Assembly: GCF_035989265.1 (NCBI RefSeq)
Contig: NZ_JAYKZX010000001.1
Coordinates: 62,001-126,000, forward strand
Origin: Sphingobium sp. HWE2-09
GTDB lineage: Bacteria; Pseudomonadota; Alphaproteobacteria; Sphingomonadales; Sphingomonadaceae
Reading direction: 5' to 3'
DNA: 64,000 nucleotides
In this document: piece after piece, positions 18,311-27,271 of the stretch
Layout: each line of letters starts with the position of its first letter
How positions within the stretch are numbered: the stretch's first letter is position 1
The notes under the pieces: model-generated
What the model was told of the DNA's origin: nothing
Databases searched by the model: none
The model's input: only the letters and a program-made list of their open reading frames with translations
Translations under genes and position numbers: made by a program

Positions 18311-19186
18311 TCAGGCCTTGCGGTCCAGCGCCGCGATCGGGTCGGCGGCGATGTCCGGGAAACTGTCCTTCAGCATGGCGCGCCAGTCGGCGGGCAGATC
18401 TTCGAACCGGCTGACCTTGCCGCCATTGCCGAACAGCGCCAGATGCCCCGCACGATCGCCCATCTTCAGCCAGGACGGCCAGCTGCGCACGTCATTGGCC
18501 TGGAGACGGGCGTTGACGGTGGGCACTGACGGGTCGAGCACGATGGAACTGGGACCGGACAGGGTGCTGACTTCGTTGAGCATCGATACCGAGCCGTCGG
18601 GCGCAGTCACGCGCGAATGCGAGCGATCGCGCAGGACGATTTCATTGCCCAGGGCGAACGCGCGGACGGGCGGATGCGTATGTTCGTACTTGGTGCCGTT
18701 CGGCAGGTTCGAAATCTGCACTTCATTGTCGCGCGTCACCAGCAATCGGTTCGGCCCCTGCGGCTTCACCACCACCGGCACCGTTTCCCCGGTCACCGGA
18801 TTGCGCAGGCTGTCGAGGCGCTCGCCGGTGTTGACGTCGGTGCGGAAGCTGATTTCCAGGTCTATGAGGTCGAAACCGCCATCGGGCCGCTGCGTGACGC
18901 GGGAAATGGCGCCGAGGTTGATCGCATACATGGGGATCAGGTCACCGTCGATCACGGCCATATACGGCCCCTTGACCCAGGAAAACAGCAAGCCGCTATC
19001 GGTGCGATAGCGCAATTTGCGGTAGATCAACCGCGCATCTTCATCATTGTTCGGGTCCAGCATCCGCTTGGCTACAGCGCCCTGCGCAGGCGCGGCCGCG
19101 AGCGCGACCGCCCCCACGCCGAGCGCGAGCGCATGACGGCGATCCACCAGAGAGGCGGGCTTATTTTCCTGGTGCGGACTGGACAT
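18311..19186 (-). CDS. DUF1838 family protein, Tat-exported
   Basis: A 291-residue protein with a twin-arginine leader (DRRHALALGVGAVALAAAP) and a processing site near AQGAVA, so it acts in the periplasm. The mature part (YRKLRYRTDSGLLFSWVKGP and onward) matches DUF1838, a family of unknown activity common in sphingomonads beside catabolic genes. The C-terminus includes SWPSWLKMGDRAGHLALFGN, typical of the family. It diverges from the HMG-CoA-lyase-like operon across 344 bp. I infer a role in the same catabolic island. Confidence 0.8.
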   Translation of the reverse strand: MSSPHQENKPASLVDRRHALALGVGAVALAAAPAQGAVAKRMLDPNNDEDARLIYRKLRYRTDSGLLFSWVKGPYMAVIDGDLIPMYAINLGAISRVTQRPDGGFDLIDLEISFRTDVNTGERLDSLRNPVTGETVPVVVKPQGPNRLLVTRDNEVQISNLPNGTKYEHTHPPVRAFALGNEIVLRDRSHSRVTAPDGSVSMLNEVSTLSGPSSIVLDPSVPTVNARLQANDVRSWPSWLKMGDRAGHLALFGNGGKVSRFEDLPADWRAMLKDSFPDIAADPIAALDRKA

Positions 19187-19530
19187 TGGACGAACCCCTT
19201 TTGATCATAAGAACGCGGCCCCCGGCCGCGCCCCTGAACAGGTCGCAGATCAATGAGCTTGGCGGGGATGAGACAAGGTCGGATGGCTTGCCCGAGCAAT
19301 GTGGATCAAGGGACTATCCGACAAATGGAGAGAGGCGTGGAGCATTGCGGAATATATTGCTGGCATCCGGCCTGAACACTTATTCTTTTCTCCGCAGCGC
19401 GATCAGTGCTTTGGGCGTGGATGCAGGATGTCGCCAAGTGAGGGAATGACGGCCTTTGCAGCCCTTTATCGCTGGCAATCCCACGTCGGCCCTTCATCAC
19501 TACCACATAGACGTTGGAGTATCGCAAGCC
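19187..19530. promoter_or_regulatory. Divergent intergenic region, DUF1838 / HMG-CoA-lyase operon
   Basis: These 344 bases contain no gene I can support. A short GC palindrome (GCGGCCCCCGGCCGC) occurs at about 19217-19231, near the DUF1838 start. GGAG at 19516-19519 is the probable ribosome-binding site for the lyase gene. No operator was recognised. Confidence 0.4.
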
Positions 19531-20442
19531 ATGTATCCCACGATGGTCGAAATCGTCGAAGTGTCCGCACGCGACGGCCTGCAGAATGAGGATATGGTCT
19601 TTCCGACCGAGCGCAAGATCGCGCTGATCCGGCATATGATCGCCGCAGGCGCAAAGCGGCTGGAAGTCGCGAGTTTCGTGCGGGCCGATCGGGTGCCGCA
19701 GATGGCCGATGCCGAAGCGGTGATCGCCGGGCTGGGCGCGTTGCCGGACGAGGTCGTGACCATTGGCTTGGTGATGAACAAGCACGGGGCATTGCGCGCG
19801 CTGGACACGACGATCCGCCAGATCGGCGCGGTGTGCGTGGCGAGCGACAGCTTTGCGCAGCGCAATCAGGGGCAGACGTCGATGGAATTGGTGGACGTCG
19901 CGATCGACATCATCCGCCTCTCCCACAGCGCAGGCCGCAGCGCGCAGGTGACGATCGGCGCGGCCTTTGGCTGTCCGTTCGAGGGCGAAGTCGATCCCGA
20001 CCATGTCGTCGCCATGGCGCGCCGTCTGGCCGAGGCGGACCCGAGCGAAATCGCGCTGGCCGACACGATCGGCGTCGCCGTGCCGCAGCATGTGTTCGAC
20101 CTGGTGTCCCGGGTGCGCGAGGCGATCGCCCCCATCCCGGTGCGGGTTCACCTGCACAATACGCGCAACACCGGGATCGCCAATGGCTGGGCCGCGGTGC
20201 AGGCGGGCGCGGCGACGCTGGACAGCGCGGTGGGCGGCATTGGCGGCTGCCCCTTCGCGCCTGCCGCGACCGGCAATATCGCGACCGAAGATCTGCTTTA
20301 CATGCTCGACCGATCCGGCGTGGCGACCGGGCTGGACCTCACCCGCACGATCGAGGCGGCGCAATGGCTTTCGACGCAGATGGAACGCACCCTGCCCGCA
20401 ATGGTGAGCCGCGCCGGCCCCTTCCCCCGCCCTACCCTTTAA
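19531..20442 (+). CDS. Hydroxymethylglutaryl-CoA lyase family protein
   Basis: This ~303-residue TIM-barrel aldol lyase of the HMGL/DRE family cleaves a 3-hydroxy-3-methyl acyl-CoA. Seen motifs are the N-terminal VEVSARDGLQNED (metal and acyl-CoA site), the metal-binding HLHNTRNTG, and the signature loop GGIGGCPFAPAATGNIATED with its catalytic Cys. I start it at the ATG at 19531, with GGAG about 11 nt upstream; an ATG at 19543 also fits. The partner CoA transferase begins 26 bp after its stop. Together they suggest CoA activation of a branched acid followed by retro-aldol cleavage. The exact substrate is unknown. Confidence 0.9.
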   Translation: MYPTMVEIVEVSARDGLQNEDMVFPTERKIALIRHMIAAGAKRLEVASFVRADRVPQMADAEAVIAGLGALPDEVVTIGLVMNKHGALRALDTTIRQIGAVCVASDSFAQRNQGQTSMELVDVAIDIIRLSHSAGRSAQVTIGAAFGCPFEGEVDPDHVVAMARRLAEADPSEIALADTIGVAVPQHVFDLVSRVREAIAPIPVRVHLHNTRNTGIANGWAAVQAGAATLDSAVGGIGGCPFAPAATGNIATEDLLYMLDRSGVATGLDLTRTIEAAQWLSTQMERTLPAMVSRAGPFPRPTL

Positions 20443-20468
20443 ATCCCTATAATGACGAAAGACGGCAT

Positions 20469-21659
20469 ATGACGAACAATGGCGCCTTGGCTGGCATACG
20501 CGTGATCGAAATGGGGCAGTTGATCGCCGGTCCCTTTTGCGGCCAGTTGCTGGGCGACATGGGCGCGGAAGTCATCAAGGTCGAGCCGCCCAAGCAGGGC
20601 GATCCGATGCGCGTATGGGGCCATGGCGACGCCAAATTATGGTGGGAAGTGGTCGCGCGGAACAAGAAGTCCGTGTCGGCGAACCTGCGCATTCCCGAAG
20701 GCCAGGAAATCGTGCGGCGTCTGGCGGCGAGCGCCGACATATTGATCGAAAATTTCAAGCCCGGCACGCTGGAGAAATGGGGGCTTGGCCCCGACGCGCT
20801 ACACGCCATCAACCCGCGCCTGATCATCGTGCGGGTGTCGGGCTATGGCCAGACCGGTCCCTATGCGTCGCGCGCCGGGTTTGGCGGGATCGGCGAGGCG
20901 ATGGGCGGGTGGCGCTATATCGTGGGCGACGCGGACCGCGCGCCCAGTCGCATGGGCGTGTCGATCGGCGACAGCCTGGCCGCGACCTATGGCTGCATGG
21001 GCGCACTGGCGGCGCTGCATGCGCGCGAACGGACCGGCAAGGGGCAGGTCGTTGACAGCGCGCTTTATGAAGCGGTGTTGCAGGTCATGGAAAGCCTGGT
21101 CCCCGAATATATGGTGTCCAACCATGTTCGCCAGCGGACCGGATCGGTGCTGGAGGGCGTCGCGCCATCCAACGTCTATCCCTGCGTCGACGGCGAATAT
21201 CTGATCGGCGCGAACCAGGATGCGATCTTCGGGCGGCTGTGTCAGGCGATGGGGCGGCCGGAACTGGCGAGCGATCCCCGCTACGCCACCCATGTCGCGC
21301 GTGGCGACCGGCAGCATGAACTGGACGCGTTGATCGCGGATTGGACGCGGACGCTCACCGTCGAGGATCTGGAAGCGCTGATGATCAAGCACAGCATTCC
21401 GGCGGGGAAAATCTATCGTGCGGCGGAGATGCTGGAAGATCCGCATTTCGCGGCGCGCGAGGCGTTGGTGGAGGTGGACAGCCCGCGTTGGGGTCCGTTC
21501 AAGATGCAGAACAGCTTCCCCAAATTCTCCGACACGCATGGCGGCATCCGCAGCCTGGCGCCGCAGGAAATCGGCCAGCATAATGATGAGGTCTATCGCG
21601 ATCTGCTGGGTATGGACGATGCGGAGATTGCGCGGCTGAAGGCTGCCGACGCTATATAG
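20469..21659 (+). CDS. Class III CoA transferase (CaiB/BaiF family)
   Basis: This 396-residue enzyme moves CoA between carboxylates. It has N-terminal GIRVIEMGQLIAGPFCGQLL and the family's ADILIENFKPGTLEKWGL. Asp168 in SIGDSLAATYG sits at the position of the catalytic Asp that forms the mixed anhydride. The frame is open upstream through the lyase gene, but MTNNGALAGIRVIEM at 20469 fits the family start. It is co-transcribed with the HMG-CoA-lyase-like gene, so it probably makes that enzyme's substrate. It ends beside a large palindromic repeat. Confidence 0.92.
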   Translation: MTNNGALAGIRVIEMGQLIAGPFCGQLLGDMGAEVIKVEPPKQGDPMRVWGHGDAKLWWEVVARNKKSVSANLRIPEGQEIVRRLAASADILIENFKPGTLEKWGLGPDALHAINPRLIIVRVSGYGQTGPYASRAGFGGIGEAMGGWRYIVGDADRAPSRMGVSIGDSLAATYGCMGALAALHARERTGKGQVVDSALYEAVLQVMESLVPEYMVSNHVRQRTGSVLEGVAPSNVYPCVDGEYLIGANQDAIFGRLCQAMGRPELASDPRYATHVARGDRQHELDALIADWTRTLTVEDLEALMIKHSIPAGKIYRAAEMLEDPHFAAREALVEVDSPRWGPFKMQNSFPKFSDTHGGIRSLAPQEIGQHNDEVYRDLLGMDDAEIARLKAADAI

Positions 21660-21694
21660 TGGCAATGGTTGTTGATAAGCACCTTTAGCTTGGT

Positions 21695-21759
21695 GTTCCC
21701 CGGCGCAGGCCGGGGCCAGTCCCACGGTCAGAACTGGACCCCGACCTGCGCCGGGGAAC
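21695..21759. repeat. Palindromic REP-like element between convergent genes
   Basis: GTTCCCCGGCGCAGGCCGGG (arm from 21695 to 21720) and its imperfect complement ending CGACCTGCGCCGGGGAAC (21733-21759) form ~26-bp arms around 12 bp. Elements with the core CCCCGGCGCAGG are, to my knowledge, scattered between genes in sphingomonad genomes. Its position, with genes converging on it, fits a bidirectional terminator or REP-type repeat. Confidence 0.7.
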
Positions 21760-21796
21760 GTCGGCTTCTAGGAAGGCAAGGTAACGGTATGAACGA

Positions 21797-23239
21797 TCAA
21801 ATGCCCATGCAGAGATATTTGATTTCCATATAGTCATCCAAGCCGTGGCTGGAGCCTTCGCGGCCCAAGCCCGATTGCTTCACCCCGCCGAACGGTGCGA
21901 CTTCGGTGGAGATCAGCCCGGTGTTGATCCCGACGATCCCGGCCTCCAGCGCTTCAGCCACGCGCCAGACCCGCGACAGATCGCGGCTGTAGAAATAGCT
22001 GGCAAGGCCAAATTCGCTGTCGTTCGCCTGGGCGATCGCTTCGGCTTCGTCCGTGAAGCGGATGACGCCGGCCAACGGGCCGAATGTTTCCTCGCTCGCG
22101 ATCTTCATGTCCGCGGTTACGCCCGACAGGACCGTAGGCGTGAAATATGTGCCGCCCAGCGGACTGCGGTCGCCACCGGCCACCACGGTCGCGCCCTTGG
22201 ACAGCGCATCGGCGACATGTTCCTCCACCTTGGCGACGGCGGCGTCATCGATCAGCGGGCCGGTGTCGACGCCACCGTCCATGCCGTTGCCCAGCTTCAA
22301 CGCGGTGGTGCGCTTCGCCAGCTTGGCGACGAAATCGTCATAGACGCCGTCCTGCACATAGAAGCGGTTGGTGCAGACGCAGGTCTGGCCTGCGTTGCGG
22401 AATTTGGACGCGATCGCGCCTTCGACGGCCGCATCGACGTCCGCATCATCGAACACCAGGAACGGCGCGTTGCCGCCCAGTTCCAGGCTGAGCTTCTTGA
22501 TCGTGTCAGCCGACTGGCGCATCAGTTCGCGCCCGACTTCAGTCGATCCGGTAAAGCTGATCTTGCGCACGATCGGGCTGGCGGTCAGCGCGCCGCCGAT
22601 CGCCCGGGCGCTGCCGGTCAACACATTGAACACGCCCTTGGGCACGCCTGCTTCTTCGGCCAGTGCCGCCAGTGCGAGCGCGGAAAAAGGCGTTTGCGAT
22701 GCGGGTTTGAGGACCACGGTGCAACCGGCGGCCAGTGCCGGGCCGATCTTGCGGGTGATCATCGCGGCGGGGAAATTCCAAGGCGTGATCGCGCCGACGA
22801 CGCCGATCGGCTGTTTCAGGCAGACGATGCGGCGATCGGCGGCATGGCCGGGAACGACATCGCCATAGGCGCGCTTGGCCTCTTCCGAAAACCATTCGAT
22901 GAAGCTGGCGGCATAGGCGATTTCGCCCTTCGCTTCGGCCAGCGGCTTGCCCTGTTCGCGGGTCAGCAATTCGCCCAGCGCATCTTGGTTGGCCATCATC
23001 AGGTCGAAGAAGCGACGCAATATGGTCGAGCGATCCTTGGCTGTGCGCGCCGCCCATGCGGGCATCGCGGCCTGCGCGGCGGCGATGGCGCGATCGGTTT
23101 CGGCCGCGCCCATGTTGGGCACCGTGCCGATCTGTTCGCCGGTCGCCGGGTTGGTGACGGCCAGCGTGCTGCCATCGTCGGCTGCAACCCATGCGCCGTC
23201 GATATAGGCGGATTGTTTCAGGAAATCGGTGAAGGGCAT
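21797..23239 (-). CDS. gabD: NAD(P)-dependent succinate-semialdehyde dehydrogenase
   Basis: This 480-residue aldehyde dehydrogenase has cofactor and active-site segments ITPWNFPAAMITRKIGPALA, LELGGNAPFLVFDDADVD (general-base Glu) and NAGQTCVCTN, with nucleophile Cys287. The ending SGLGREGSSHGLDDYMEIKY is characteristic of the GabD subfamily, which oxidises succinate semialdehyde to succinate. The start MPFTDFLKQSAYIDG at 23239 replaces a longer frame. It lies 83 bp after the esterase gene on the same strand, probably the last gene of the long catabolic operon, feeding a C4 fragment to the TCA cycle. Confidence 0.88.
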   Translation of the reverse strand: MPFTDFLKQSAYIDGAWVAADDGSTLAVTNPATGEQIGTVPNMGAAETDRAIAAAQAAMPAWAARTAKDRSTILRRFFDLMMANQDALGELLTREQGKPLAEAKGEIAYAASFIEWFSEEAKRAYGDVVPGHAADRRIVCLKQPIGVVGAITPWNFPAAMITRKIGPALAAGCTVVLKPASQTPFSALALAALAEEAGVPKGVFNVLTGSARAIGGALTASPIVRKISFTGSTEVGRELMRQSADTIKKLSLELGGNAPFLVFDDADVDAAVEGAIASKFRNAGQTCVCTNRFYVQDGVYDDFVAKLAKRTTALKLGNGMDGGVDTGPLIDDAAVAKVEEHVADALSKGATVVAGGDRSPLGGTYFTPTVLSGVTADMKIASEETFGPLAGVIRFTDEAEAIAQANDSEFGLASYFYSRDLSRVWRVAEALEAGIVGINTGLISTEVAPFGGVKQSGLGREGSSHGLDDYMEIKYLCMGI

Positions 23240-23322
23240 GGGATCATCCTGTGCAGGCTCATGGAAAGACGCAGCGACCAAGTCGCCTTGCGCCGCTTAA
23301 CGATCGAAGGTCGCGGCCGGGT

Positions 23323-24489
23323 TCAGCGAAACAGCAGCGGCGCAAATTCGTGGAGATAATCGCGCCAGTTGGGCCAGTCATGGCCGCCGCCGCTTTCGCG
23401 ATAGAGGTAGCGGATATGATAATCGTCCATCAGCTGTCGCGTCGGCGCGGACATGGCGTAGAGAAAATCGTCGCGCCCGAAGCCGTAAAAGACCGGCGCA
23501 TTTATCTTGGCGCGGGCTTTCAGTGCAGCATCATGGGCTGCGCGATAGGCGTCAATCTGCGCGCCCTGGGTCAGACCGATGCTGAAGATGCCGATCGGCC
23601 CGAACAGGTCGGGGCGCGCCAGCCCGAAATGGATCGTATGCGCGCCGCCCATCGATAGCCCGGCCATCGCCCGGTGCGCCGACCCTTTCAAGGTCCGGAA
23701 ATGGGCATCGATATAGGGAATCAGCCTATCGGCCAGATCCGCGCCAAAATCGGTATTGCGCATCCGCTCCACGCCATCGCGGGCGGGCGTGTGACCGAAC
23801 GGCATGACGATGATCATCGGCTTCGCCTTGCCCGCCGCGATCAGATTGTCGAGGATCAGATGCGCATGGCCGATGGATGTCCAGCTATCGTCGCTGTCGC
23901 CCGCGCCATGGACCAGATAGAGGACGGGATAGCGCTTGCCCCCTGCCCCTTCATAGCCCGGCGGCGTATAAACATGGGCGCGGCGCATGATGCCCAGCGC
24001 GTCTGAGCGGTAATCGATGGTTGAGACGAGGCCGTGCGGCACGTCGGCGCGCCAGCTTTGAAACGCGGCCTCCTCGCCCGGCACCTCCAGCACGGATCGG
24101 ACGCCGCGAAAACTCTCGCTGAACTGCATCCCCTGCGGATCGGCCATATCGACGCCGTCGACGTTGAAAGCGAAGCGGTAGGGGCCGGGCTTAACCGGCG
24201 TATCGATCCGGGCGGTCCAATAGCCCTGCGCATCCCTGGTGATCGGCAGGCCCGCAGCTTTGCCATCCAGACCGTTGGGCACCATGGGCAGTTCGCTGCT
24301 GCTCAGCTTCACACTCTGGGCGCGGGGGGCGCACAGGCGGAACAGGATATGGCGGTCGGCGCCGACCTCCACCGACTCATATTCGAGCCGACGCTGGAGC
24401 GCGGTGGTTTCGACGCACGCAGGTGGGGGCGCGGCCTGCGCGATGGCAGGAACCAGAGCGAACAAGGCCGCGACCATTGGCAAGCGCAT
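23323..24489 (-). CDS. Secreted esterase, CE1/Fes-like alpha/beta hydrolase
   Basis: This 388-residue protein has a signal peptide (MRLPMVAALFALVPAIAQA), an N-terminal E-set/CBM48-like domain (~30-150) and a CE1-type hydrolase domain. The latter shows YPVLYLVHGAGDSDDSW, nucleophile motif GLSMGG, and catalytic His in SGGGHDWPNWRDYLH. Related enzymes include feruloyl and acetyl-xylan esterases and enterochelin esterase. Export and position next to a GPH sugar-type porter suggest it removes an acyl or aryl ester outside the inner membrane before uptake. It begins 3 bp after the porter's stop. Confidence 0.85.
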   Translation of the reverse strand: MRLPMVAALFALVPAIAQAAPPPACVETTALQRRLEYESVEVGADRHILFRLCAPRAQSVKLSSSELPMVPNGLDGKAAGLPITRDAQGYWTARIDTPVKPGPYRFAFNVDGVDMADPQGMQFSESFRGVRSVLEVPGEEAAFQSWRADVPHGLVSTIDYRSDALGIMRRAHVYTPPGYEGAGGKRYPVLYLVHGAGDSDDSWTSIGHAHLILDNLIAAGKAKPMIIVMPFGHTPARDGVERMRNTDFGADLADRLIPYIDAHFRTLKGSAHRAMAGLSMGGAHTIHFGLARPDLFGPIGIFSIGLTQGAQIDAYRAAHDAALKARAKINAPVFYGFGRDDFLYAMSAPTRQLMDDYHIRYLYRESGGGHDWPNWRDYLHEFAPLLFR

Positions 24490-24492
24490 CGA

Positions 24493-25878
24493 TCAGAAAC
24501 CCGCGGGTTCGGGATCGATCACCGCCGGGGCGGGCTGACGTCCGCCCAGCGTGTAGAACCAGATGCACAGCGCGTTCAGCAGGAACAGCGCCACCGGAAT
24601 GAGCGCGTAGCAGATATAGAGGGCGTGGACCGCTGACTGAGGCTGCTCGACCAGCGCGCCATTGCGGGTCGGCACATAGTTTGCGACCTTGAGGTAGATG
24701 CCGACCACTGCGACGCCGCCTGCAAAGGCGATCTTTTCAATCATCGCGATGACGCTCGACAGCAGCCCTTCACGCCCCTGCCCCGTCAGTTCGCGGTCAT
24801 AGGCCATGGTGTCGCCCAGCATCGATATCGACAGCAGGATCATGCCGCCCGATCCGAACCCGAATATCACGCCACGGGTCAGCAGTTCGGCGGTCGACAC
24901 ATCCTTGCCCGTGACCAGCCAGCTGAGCGAAACCGCGCACATGACGGCGATGCCGAGCAGATAGGCGTTGCGCTTGCCAAAGCGGCGTTCCAGCCAGAGC
25001 CACAGCGGCATGGACGCGGCCACCACCAGGTTGGCGCTCATCGAATAGATCATCTGCCCGGTATAGCCGACGCCCAGAACGTTGAGCATGAACAGCAGTG
25101 TCGTCGTCGCCGTGCTGGCGAAGGCGAGGAACTGGAAAATCTTGGCGCCGACCAGCAGCATGAAGGGCCGGTTGCGCAGCAGCAGGCGGATTTGTCCGGC
25201 ATCGGCGTGGATTTCGGGCCGTGTCGCTTCCAGTTGGCGCGCCTTTGCCGTGCCGAAGAAGCAGGTCAACATGGCCGAGAAGATGATGAGCGCCATCACC
25301 ACACCCATCACCATATAGCCGGTGCGGCCGCCGCCGCCCGCCGAAATGATGCTGGCGGTCGCGGCCACGGCTAGCAATTGACCGATCGACACGAATACAG
25401 TGCGGAAGGAGAGAAGCCGCGACCGTTCATAACGCGATGCCGTCATTTCCGACGGCATCGTCATATAGGGCACGTTGAACAGCGTGTAGCCGGTCGAATA
25501 GAGCACCAGCGCCGCCAGCATATAGAGGGTGATGGCGCTGTCGCTCATTTCGGGCGGCGCGAAGATCATCAGGAACGACAGGGCGGACACCAAAGCGCCT
25601 GCGAGCAGATAGGGGCGGCGACGTCCCCAGCGGCTGCGCGTGCGATCGCTCATCATGCCGACCGCAATGTCCGCCAGCACGTCGTACAGTTTGGAGATCA
25701 TCAGCAGATAGCCGGCAATTTCCGGCGACTTGCCAAGGACCGTCGAACAGAAGGCCGGGAAATAGGCCGTCACGGTATTGAGCATGATCGACACGCCGAC
25801 CGTGCCGACGCCAAAGCCCAGGCAAAGTTTCACCGGCAGCCGGTCCGCCGCTGCCCCGTTCATGGTAGCGTTGGTCAT
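24493..25878 (-). CDS. GPH-family MFS transporter (cation symporter)
   Basis: This 461-residue, twelve-helix inner-membrane porter carries the glycoside-pentoside-hexuronide:cation symporter signature [20 protein letters not shown]. Members import sugars or glycosides with Na+ or H+, though many sphingomonad homologues sit in aromatic or terpenoid clusters. The start [15 protein letters not shown] at 25878 overlaps the preceding 2Fe-2S gene stop by 4 bp. A second GPH gene lies at 59854-61233. Confidence 0.88.
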   Translation of the reverse strand: MTNATMNGAAADRLPVKLCLGFGVGTVGVSIMLNTVTAYFPAFCSTVLGKSPEIAGYLLMISKLYDVLADIAVGMMSDRTRSRWGRRRPYLLAGALVSALSFLMIFAPPEMSDSAITLYMLAALVLYSTGYTLFNVPYMTMPSEMTASRYERSRLLSFRTVFVSIGQLLAVAATASIISAGGGGRTGYMVMGVVMALIIFSAMLTCFFGTAKARQLEATRPEIHADAGQIRLLLRNRPFMLLVGAKIFQFLAFASTATTTLLFMLNVLGVGYTGQMIYSMSANLVVAASMPLWLWLERRFGKRNAYLLGIAVMCAVSLSWLVTGKDVSTAELLTRGVIFGFGSGGMILLSISMLGDTMAYDRELTGQGREGLLSSVIAMIEKIAFAGGVAVVGIYLKVANYVPTRNGALVEQPQSAVHALYICYALIPVALFLLNALCIWFYTLGGRQPAPAVIDPEPAGF

Positions 25879-26354
25879 CGTGGATCTCCCGGAGAGGATG
25901 AAAGGGTCACAGCCGCGCGATGGATGGCGCGACGTATGCGGGGATAGGTGCCGCAGCGGCAAATATTGGTGATTTGTTCGTCAATGTCGGCATCGGTCGG
26001 CTTGGGCGTCGTCGCCAGCATCGCCGCGACGGCCATGACCATGCCGGGCTGGCAATAGCCGCATTGCGGCACCTGCTCGGCGACCCAGGCGGCTTGCACG
26101 GCATGGTCGCCGGGCGTCGGAGCCAGCCCTTCGATCGTGGTGATCTTCGCTTCGCCGATGTCGCCCACGCCGACCGAACAGCTGCGCACGGCAATGCCAT
26201 CGGCATGGACGGTGCACGCGCCGCAGATGCCGACGCCGCAACCGAATTTCGTACCTTTGAGGCCAACCTCGTCCCGGATTGCCCATAGCAATGGCGTGTC
26301 CGCCGGAACATCGATCTCGCGCGCGACGCCGTTGACGGTCAGGGTGATGCTCAT
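25875..26354 (-). CDS. 2Fe-2S subunit of molybdenum hydroxylase (IorA-like)
   Basis: This 159-residue small subunit has two [2Fe-2S] centres: [16 protein letters not shown] binds the plant-ferredoxin-type cluster, and [11 protein letters not shown] with [14 protein letters not shown] binds the second. It has the two-domain length of isoquinoline 1-oxidoreductase small subunits and no export signal of its own, so it probably co-exports folded with the Tat-bearing large subunit. Unusually it is separated from the large-subunit gene by the FGE-like gene. Both junctions are 4-bp overlaps. Confidence 0.92.
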   Translation of the reverse strand: MSITLTVNGVAREIDVPADTPLLWAIRDEVGLKGTKFGCGVGICGACTVHADGIAVRSCSVGVGDIGEAKITTIEGLAPTPGDHAVQAAWVAEQVPQCGYCQPGMVMAVAAMLATTPKPTDADIDEQITNICRCGTYPRIRRAIHRAAVTLSSSPGDPR

Positions 26355-27271
26355 GGCAGGTCCATCGCGATGCGCAGGCCGAACAACTGGCTCACCCGAT
26401 CGACCGGATCGCGCCCCCGGAAGGTCGGGCGGGCGCGGGTGACGTTGGTCGCCCAGCTCGCGCCGCGCACCGAACGCCGATCGCAGGTGCCCGCTTCATA
26501 GGGCCGTTCGTCCACCGCCGCCGCCGGATAGGGCATGACATAGCAGTCCTGCGTCCAGGTCCACACATTGCCGATCATGTCGCGAATGCCAAAGGCGTTG
26601 GGCGCGAAGCTGCCGACGGGCGCCAACGTGGCATAGCCATCGGAGCAGCTATTGGCCTTGCCCTCCACCACGGCGCTGGGCGCGGCGCTGGCGTCGAGCA
26701 GGTTGGCGTAGCGGCAGGCGTCCGCTGGATTGTCACCCCAGGGATAGAGCGACTTCGCGCCCGCGCGCGCCGCATATTCCCATTCCGCTTCGCTCAACAG
26801 GCGATAGGGCTTGCCCGTCTTCTTCGCGATCCATGCGACATAGGCAGTCGCGTCGCGCCAGTCGATGCAGACCACTGGATCATTGGCACGCGGCTTGCGC
26901 CCCAGCGCGGGATCGGCCCAGCCTACCCCCTTCGCCACGGCATAGGTGCCATCGCGCGGCAGGATGCAGTCGGTCGCCGCCTTATGCCCCGTCGCCTTCA
27001 CGAAGGCCGCGAACTGGGCATAAGTGACAGGCACCACGCCGATGGCGAAACCCTTGCGGATCGTCACCTCATGCACCGGGCCTTCATAGCGTTCCGGTTC
27101 GCCGCCATCTGCGCCCATAGTGAAACGGCCGGGCGCGACCACGACCATTTGCGAACAGTCGGCGCAATCACGGAAGGTCGTTCCGGGTTTGGGCGTGGCG
27201 GGCTTAGCCGATGCGGTTTGGGCCGACACCAGCCCCGACAGGGCCAGAAGGGAAAGGGCCAGAAACTTCAT
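26351..27271 (-). CDS. Secreted FGE/SUMF1-fold protein lacking FGE cysteines
   Basis: A 306-residue protein with a signal peptide ([20 protein letters not shown]) and a full formylglycine-generating-enzyme-type fold: [70 protein letters not shown] and RSVRGASW. True FGEs need a Cys pair just after the RGGSW-type motif. Here that stretch is [16 protein letters not shown] with no Cys, so sulfatase activation is not expected. PvdO- and EgtB-like members show the fold can do other oxidations. It sits between the two molybdenum-hydroxylase subunit genes, with ATGA overlaps on both sides. Confidence 0.85.
   Translation of the reverse strand: MKFLALSLLALSGLVSAQTASAKPATPKPGTTFRDCADCSQMVVVAPGRFTMGADGGEPERYEGPVHEVTIRKGFAIGVVPVTYAQFAAFVKATGHKAATDCILPRDGTYAVAKGVGWADPALGRKPRANDPVVCIDWRDATAYVAWIAKKTGKPYRLLSEAEWEYAARAGAKSLYPWGDNPADACRYANLLDASAAPSAVVEGKANSCSDGYATLAPVGSFAPNAFGIRDMIGNVWTWTQDCYVMPYPAAAVDERPYEAGTCDRRSVRGASWATNVTRARPTFRGRDPVDRVSQLFGLRIAMDLP

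Noticed and set aside
21845-23359. A 504-codon open frame opposite the succinate-semialdehyde dehydrogenase gene
   Set aside because: Shadow of a conserved aldehyde dehydrogenase; no family features or ribosome-binding site.
26351-27271. Sulfatase-activating formylglycine-generating enzyme
   Set aside because: The fold fits but the active-site Cys residues after the RGASW motif are absent and no sulfatase gene is seen in the window.
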